Below are positions 56,701-59,571 of a stretch of 59,571 nucleotides of DNA, piece after piece. The translations under genes and the position numbers were made by a program. Every line of letters starts with the position of its first letter. The stretch's first letter is position 1. The notes under the pieces were generated by a model. That model had not been told where the DNA came from. It ran no database searches and worked only from the letters and a program-made list of their open reading frames with translations. The DNA comes from Paenibacillus alvei (lineage in GTDB: Bacteria > Bacillota > Bacilli > Paenibacillales > NBRC-103111): contig CAMCVV010000008.1 of NCBI GenBank assembly GCA_945881905.1, forward strand, positions 1 to 59,571, read 5' to 3'.

Positions 56701-56733
56701 TAATGATCTTGCCAGCTGGTCACTAGTTATCAT
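53731..56733 (-). CDS. PLD-nuclease / SF2 helicase / DUF3427 fusion protein (probable defence gene)
   Basis: 1000 residues. N-terminal phospholipase-D-like nuclease: HAKGYIF (His120, Lys122) and IVGSSNLTQNAL, COG3886 type. SF2 helicase: Walker A SATGTGKTYLSAF (274-280), DETHRVGAPTY (364-367 box), GMTATPERTDG, QQLGRGLRKSPGK (motif VI). The C-terminal third is DUF3427, ending KHPVEANMYEYLTQK. Such proteins are common in defence islands and resemble nuclease-helicase restriction factors. Base composition is visibly AT-richer than the housekeeping genes, pointing to transfer. Start ATG at 56733 overlaps the NUDIX stop by 4 bp (ATGA), so they are a unit. Confidence 0.9.
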   Translation of the reverse strand: MITSDQLARSLNTGFIDFNEMSLLDYRPQLLLNDSKKGKKVLTNILQELNNCHEFFFSVAFVTNSGVAALINVLKELEIKGVKGKIVASQYQNFTEPKALERLIALKNLEVRIVVENNFHAKGYIFNKNDIYSLIVGSSNLTQNALSYNIEWNIKLTSLQNGSLLTETVLEFNKTFENATVVDKDWISEYQKIYDLNRKHNISNKGYEEDEFEEVDDGKVAEANVSYVVNYQANANNKIPFIHKIKPNKMQVDALKSLEKLREEGCSKALLISATGTGKTYLSAFDVMKNKIKKFLFIVHRENIASAAMRSFQKVFGQTVKMGLLSGNSKAYEADYIFCTIQTISKEDVLSRFQPDHFNYIVIDETHRVGAPTYQKILNHFKPAFLLGMTATPERTDGYDIFKEFEYNIAYEIRLHRALEERMLCPFHYYGVTDILVEEKLINERNAFLKLTSDERVDRIIEKVNLYGAHDGVIRGLCFCNSNDVSKELSDKFNKRGFKTIALSGGSSESEREDAIKCLESENEIEKIDYIFTVDIFNEGVDIPKVNQIIMLRPTQSAIIFVQQLGRGLRKSPGKDYLTVIDFIGNYTNNYLVPVALYGDSSYNKDRIRKLLSTGSSTIPGASTINFDKIAKERIFNSIDSANMQMKKDLVKDYDLLRFTLGRVPMMMDFIKHGFRDPKLYADYSRSYFNFIADRESCYRSELNTKQRKVLELLTNEILNGKRLEEIIVIKELMLSKKCSIKKLEELIYKNYNLKISNKLYDSIITNLKFAFVTDKMENKLVPLSQKYGVCIINEKDNEIFMNEEFESYLTNKVFVLFLNDMIEYAQYTYDLDYVENNYNDGFILYKKYSRKDVFRILCWDENPVAQNVGGYIISKDKSNCPIFVNYHKEDDISNTTKYEDMFINNYIFLWMSKSKRTLGSPDVNTIREYKQGLRMPLFIKKHNDEGGEFYYMGDVTPQDNSFEQTSMQDDNGKEVSVVKMILTLKHPVEANMYEYLTQK

Positions 56734-57134
56734 ATTTTAGTCACCATCAATTTTTCAACAATGGGTATGTCTGCAGCCGCCCAGTCTAATGTATTCAACA
56801 TTTCATTTTTTAACCAAATATCAAAAATATGTTCATTTCTAATTATTTCTCTGTTTGGTATATAACATAAATAGCTATGCATCGTAATCATAAAGTCTGG
56901 ATATGTATGTTCTAAAGAAAGAAAATGAGCTTGCGGTTCAATTTCAACATCAATTGACAATTCTTCCTTGAGCTCTCTCCGCAAAGATTCTTCTCTTGTT
57001 TCGCCCTCTTCAATTCTTCCGCCTGGAAATTCAAACTTGTGTGAAATGTAATCATATTTACTTACTCCTCTTTGCATACACAAGATTTCATAGTTGTTAA
57101 TTAGAATCGCAGCGGTAACTTCATAATTTTTCAT
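56730..57134 (-). CDS. NUDIX hydrolase (MutT-like) coupled to the helicase
   Basis: 134 residues from the ATG at 57134 (GAGGTG six bases upstream); the ATG three codons earlier is possible. The Nudix box GGRIEEGETREESLRRELKEEL (G-x5-E-x7-REx-x-EE pattern, residues ~38-59) is complete. N-terminus VTAAILINNYEILCMQRG is like 8-oxo-dGTPases and other (d)NTP pyrophosphohydrolases. The 4-bp overlap with the helicase gene indicates a joint function. It may cleanse or deplete nucleotides during defence; not shown by sequence alone. Confidence 0.88.
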   Translation of the reverse strand: MKNYEVTAAILINNYEILCMQRGVSKYDYISHKFEFPGGRIEEGETREESLRRELKEELSIDVEIEPQAHFLSLEHTYPDFMITMHSYLCYIPNREIIRNEHIFDIWLKNEMLNTLDWAAADIPIVEKLMVTKI

Positions 57135-57776
57135 CTCATTCACCTCTGGATATTTTTTTGTCTTGAAAAACCTTCATTCATCAAACATTGGTTTTTTATT
57201 TGTTGCCGTCATTTCTTTAAACTGTTCTTTTTCAATCTCAGTTATGTTCTACGTTGATTTTTTTATATCCTAAGGTACATTCCCTCAAACCATTACAATT
57301 GTTTTCTAGCTTCTCTTCTAAAATGACAATGTGTTTTAGTTACTTAATTGGCAATAATAATCAAATCTTTTTCAATTTTTTTCTGTTCGTGATATTCTAA
57401 TTAAGTTGGTAATCTATACAACCCCGTATATACGGTAATTTTAAATGTTGCATATTGATCTTATGTAATTGCGCTCCCATTGTGGCAACATCCTCATGCA
57501 TCTGAGTACACTTTTTTAATACTTCCACGCGCAACAAATCTCTTACTATATTCATCTTAATGATTATAATTATCTAATAGCTCAAGAAAATACCATCAGA
57601 TGTTCTATACAACTGCACGACTCATCATGTCACAATACTGGCTTAAGCTATTGTCTGTCTTTTCTTGAACACCCGGCAAGATGCCTTGGCGATGCCATAT
57701 CTATAATAATTCCGCTTCTGCAACTACTTCGAACTCCACATTATGGATTCCATTCAACTCCACAAGGGATTACCAT
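57135..57776. other. AT-rich intergenic region with coding-like fragments
   Basis: About 640 bp. On the minus strand, 57590-57770 reads VELNGIHNVEFEVVAEAELL, a TAG, then WHRQGILPGVQEKTDNSLSQ and ends in another TAG, looking like a broken gene of unknown family. A 52-codon frame follows at 57397-57555. The remainder (57135-57396) is AT-rich and shows nothing I can name; it should contain the NUDIX-helicase promoter. Confidence 0.4.
57397..57555 (-). CDS. Possible small protein, 52 residues, unknown
   Basis: MNIVRDLLRVEVLKKCTQMH then EDVATMGAQLHKINMQHLKL and PYIRGCIDYQLN. Amphipathic helix-like composition. No clear ribosome site (ATCATTAAG before the ATG). It might be a real small gene or the tail of the decayed frame upstream. 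Listed because composition looks coding; function not guessed. Confidence 0.3.
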   Translation of the reverse strand: MNIVRDLLRVEVLKKCTQMHEDVATMGAQLHKINMQHLKLPYIRGCIDYQLN

Positions 57777-59063
57777 TTACTTTATCACATACCTTGTCAA
57801 CCTACCGATACCCACTTTTTTAATAAGTTCTTCCTCTAGCATTTCTTTAAGCGTGTTAATTGCATGTGTCGTTCCAATCCCAAGCGCATCTTCAACATCG
57901 TTACGAGATATTTCTTTTTTGTTTTCAAACAGTCTGAGTATAGGCAAATACTTTTCGAGTTCTTTTCCTAGCACTTGAGCATGTGTATTCGGTAAAACAA
58001 CTCGAAAGGCACCTTCTACGTTTTCAAACTTGGGTTGCATTGTCAAACCTCTATATGAACTGATAATCTTGCTAATACCTGTGCCGTATGCTTCTATTAA
58101 CTTCATTCTATAAAATAGACCAGCAAGCTTCTCATTTCTGGATTGAGATGCACCCAGCATTGCTGCTTCAAGTGACAACCCAGATACCAACCCTCCCAAC
58201 GAAATCATCTCCAACCGATCCGAGTAAAGATTAATCATTGTACTGCCGCTAAAGGAATACTCCCTGTGTACAATCGCATTAAGCAGTGCCTCACGAACTG
58301 CATCTAATGGGTAACCTCTTTCATCTATACGAAGCAATTCATGAAAGGTTGCTTTTGTGCTATTATAGAAATCTATAGTTTTAAAAGCGTCAGTAAGCTG
58401 GTCAAATATAGAACCTGTCAATTCCTTTCGATCTTTAAACACCAATTTATCCGAGCCTTGGAATATAGCAAATTTAATAGAATGTTTGCACTGATCTGAA
58501 ACGAGTAATCCCATATTTGTATATATATCATCAGCAGATAGAATGCCTAGGTTTTTCATCTGAACCTTCGAAAATTCCAAATTTCTTTTTTGCATCTCAT
58601 TATGTAAACTTGTAAAAGTCAACTCTTGTGAGAGCGATCGATTACTTTCAAAAGAATCCCCATCGGTCATTTTTATCATCATTCGGATAGCATCTTCTGA
58701 AGCAGGAGAAGATGTCGTTCCACTTCTCACATATACGCCTGTCGGTTTAAGACCTTTATCAGATATATAGTATGGTTTTTTGGTTCCTTGCTGAATTGTA
58801 AGTTTAACAATAAACTTATTATTTTCCTGGATTAACTCCATACTTATAAACATAGAAACATCAGGACGAATACCGTCCCTTACCACATTTGATAACTGTT
58901 GCATCACAAAGTCAGCATTATCAAGGCCTATAATTTCTCCATTATCCTGCACACCGATATACATTGTTCCACCATTGGTATTGGCAAATGCCACAATTTC
59001 TTTTTTAATATCAGGTGTATACATTACCTTTAATTCAATGGTTTCACTTTCATACAACCTCAT
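57777..59063 (-). CDS. AlbA_2/Schlafen-type ATP-binding protein with winged helix
   Basis: About 428 residues from the ATG at 59063 (AAGGGTGAT seven bases upstream). N-terminal AlbA_2 domain: SETIELKVMYTPDIKKEIVA, FANTNGGTMYIGVQDNGEII GL (the divergent AAA_4/Schlafen signature). A HATPase_c_4-like middle: LDAVREALLNAIVHREYSFS, GLVSGLSLEAAMLGASQSRN, YGTGISKIISSYR. A C-terminal winged helix (NDVEDALGIGTTHAINTLKE). Relatives are annotated as transcriptional regulators and are frequent near defence and mobile genes. It lies on the same strand just upstream of the NUDIX-helicase pair, though 640 bp apart. Confidence 0.85.
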   Translation of the reverse strand: MRLYESETIELKVMYTPDIKKEIVAFANTNGGTMYIGVQDNGEIIGLDNADFVMQQLSNVVRDGIRPDVSMFISMELIQENNKFIVKLTIQQGTKKPYYISDKGLKPTGVYVRSGTTSSPASEDAIRMMIKMTDGDSFESNRSLSQELTFTSLHNEMQKRNLEFSKVQMKNLGILSADDIYTNMGLLVSDQCKHSIKFAIFQGSDKLVFKDRKELTGSIFDQLTDAFKTIDFYNSTKATFHELLRIDERGYPLDAVREALLNAIVHREYSFSGSTMINLYSDRLEMISLGGLVSGLSLEAAMLGASQSRNEKLAGLFYRMKLIEAYGTGISKIISSYRGLTMQPKFENVEGAFRVVLPNTHAQVLGKELEKYLPILRLFENKKEISRNDVEDALGIGTTHAINTLKEMLEEELIKKVGIGRLTRYVIK

Positions 59064-59167
59064 AATATCACCCTTGCTAACAGTATCTATCACTTATAAC
59101 ACTATACTACCACTTCATGTAACCGAATACAAGAAAACGAGTTGAAATGTTCCTACAAGCAAAATAG

Positions 59168-59196
59168 CCACCAAAAGTCATTCATATACTTGGTGG
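59168..59196 (-). terminator. Hairpin after the methyltransferase remnant
   Basis: CCACCAA (59168-59174) pairs with TTGGTGG (59190-59196); on the minus strand TATTTT follows. Likely the old terminator of the RlmCD/RumA gene whose 3' end survives next to it. Confidence 0.55.
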
Positions 59197-59221
59197 TTGG
59201 ATTCATCACGAAAATTATGTT

Positions 59222-59330
59222 TTAATGTCTTCCCAGCTTAACCACACACTCCACGTGCACCGTATGCGGAAACATATCGACGAGTTTCCCATACTGAATT
59301 CTGCGAGAATCCGCAAAATCACATGAAAGT
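59222..59330 (-). pseudogene. 3' remnant of an RlmCD/RumA-type 23S rRNA uracil-5-methyltransferase
   Basis: Minus strand reads KLVDMFPHTVHVECVVKLGR H-stop, the unmistakable C-terminus of TrmA/RumA-family methyltransferases (VDMFPHTxHVECV). Upstream in frame is SCDFADSRRIQYG; SCD could be the catalytic-Cys SCDPATLARD block joined to the tail by a deletion. No start codon or SAM domain is present: 36 or so codons remain. It is followed by a terminator hairpin on the same strand. Confidence 0.8.
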
Positions 59331-59361
59331 AATGAACAAACATTATGGGCTAACATTGCAC

Positions 59362-59386
59362 AAAAAAATCCCCATGACTGAGGATT
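59362..59386 (-). terminator. Terminator of the RelE-family gene
   Basis: Minus strand AATCCTC-AGTCAT-GGGGATT followed by TTTTTTG. It lies about 40 bp past the toxin stop codon. Confidence 0.85.
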
Positions 59387-59427
59387 CACTCACCGAAGAA
59401 ACCTTTATTAGAGAATAGCTCACCTTG

Positions 59428-59571
59428 TTATTCATAGATATCTTTACGATGTCCTATCTCAACAATGGTAATGACGACGAACTCATCTTCAATTTTAGCA
59501 ATAATTCGATAGTCGCCGACTCGATACCGCCAGATGTCATTCAAGTTCCCGCGCAATGCTTTACCAAACGA
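59428..59571 (-). CDS. RelE/ParE-family toxin, C-terminal part (runs off the window)
   Basis: Last 47 residues before the TAA at 59430-59428: ALRGNLNDIWRYRVGDYRII, then AKIEDEFVVITIVEIGHRKD and IYE. The LRG-x-W-R-YRVGDYRI-I block and the IGHRKDIY ending are classic RelE-type mRNA interferase features (catalytic Arg and Tyr regions). The N-terminus and the antitoxin, which normally precedes it, lie to the right of the window, so whether the pair is intact cannot be said. Confidence 0.9.
   Translation of the reverse strand, partial: SFGKALRGNLNDIWRYRVGDYRIIAKIEDEFVVITIVEIGHRKDIYE

Noticed and set aside
53731-56733. Type I or III restriction enzyme R subunit
   Set aside because: No methyltransferase or specificity gene nearby; the nuclease part is PLD-type and the C-terminus is DUF3427.

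Overview
The window comes from a spore-forming, competence-gene-bearing Firmicute, most likely a Bacillales member near the Paenibacillaceae. Gene order supports this: mtaB-rsmE-prmA-dnaJ-dnaK-grpE-hrcA-hemW-lepA-(yqxA position)-spoIIP-gpr | rpsT | holA ... comEC-comEB-comEA | comER | leuS-yqeM-cvfB-rsfS-yqeK-nadD-aroE-yqeH-yqeG is the classic Bacillales block. SpoIIP, Gpr and SpoVAC/AD/AE show endospore formation. Almost everything up to about 48.6 kb lies on the minus strand; rpsT, comER, a DUF1657 gene and a rhodopsin gene are the plus-strand exceptions.

1-38 kb is mostly housekeeping. The heat-shock cluster starts at a perfect CIRCE operator (8532-8558) before hrcA. It carries an extra gene between hrcA and grpE that encodes an archaeal-type (group II/III) chaperonin. 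Next come a sigma/anti-sigma pair, the com genes (with a homocysteine-synthase-type gene placed between comEA and comEB), leuS behind a structured leader RNA, the yqe block (apparently without yhbY), and a MoxR-DUF58-transglutaminase operon. 38.4-40.7 kb holds a minimal spoVA set (C, D, E) and a divergent DUF1657 gene.

40.7-47.5 kb is the most striking part. A cobalamin riboswitch with its own terminator sits before an operon that encodes a secreted 710-residue protein, remnants of an S-layer anchor, a lipoprotein, and an ECF transporter (T, fused double ATPase, S). The 710-residue protein has a helical-toroid domain followed by two transcobalamin-C-terminal-like (DUF4430) domains. The lipoprotein has one more DUF4430 domain. 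The architecture resembles animal intrinsic factor/transcobalamin, which suggests an extracellular B12-capture relay feeding an ECF importer.

47.5-59.6 kb is accessory: an aldose-1-epimerase-like gene, a microbial rhodopsin with Asp/Thr/Lys at the proton acceptor/Thr/donor positions and its own near-consensus promoter and terminator, an orphan formylglycine-generating enzyme, a split chromate transporter, and a decayed iron-alcohol dehydrogenase. After that come a markedly AT-rich PLD-nuclease/helicase/DUF3427 gene coupled to a NUDIX hydrolase (probable defence or DNA-processing pair), a Schlafen/AlbA_2-type ATPase, a fragment of an RlmCD/RumA-type rRNA methyltransferase, and the 3' part of a RelE-family toxin at the window edge. 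I saw no tRNA, rRNA, CRISPR array or intact insertion sequence. All assignments come from reading motifs and gene order; no database search was run.
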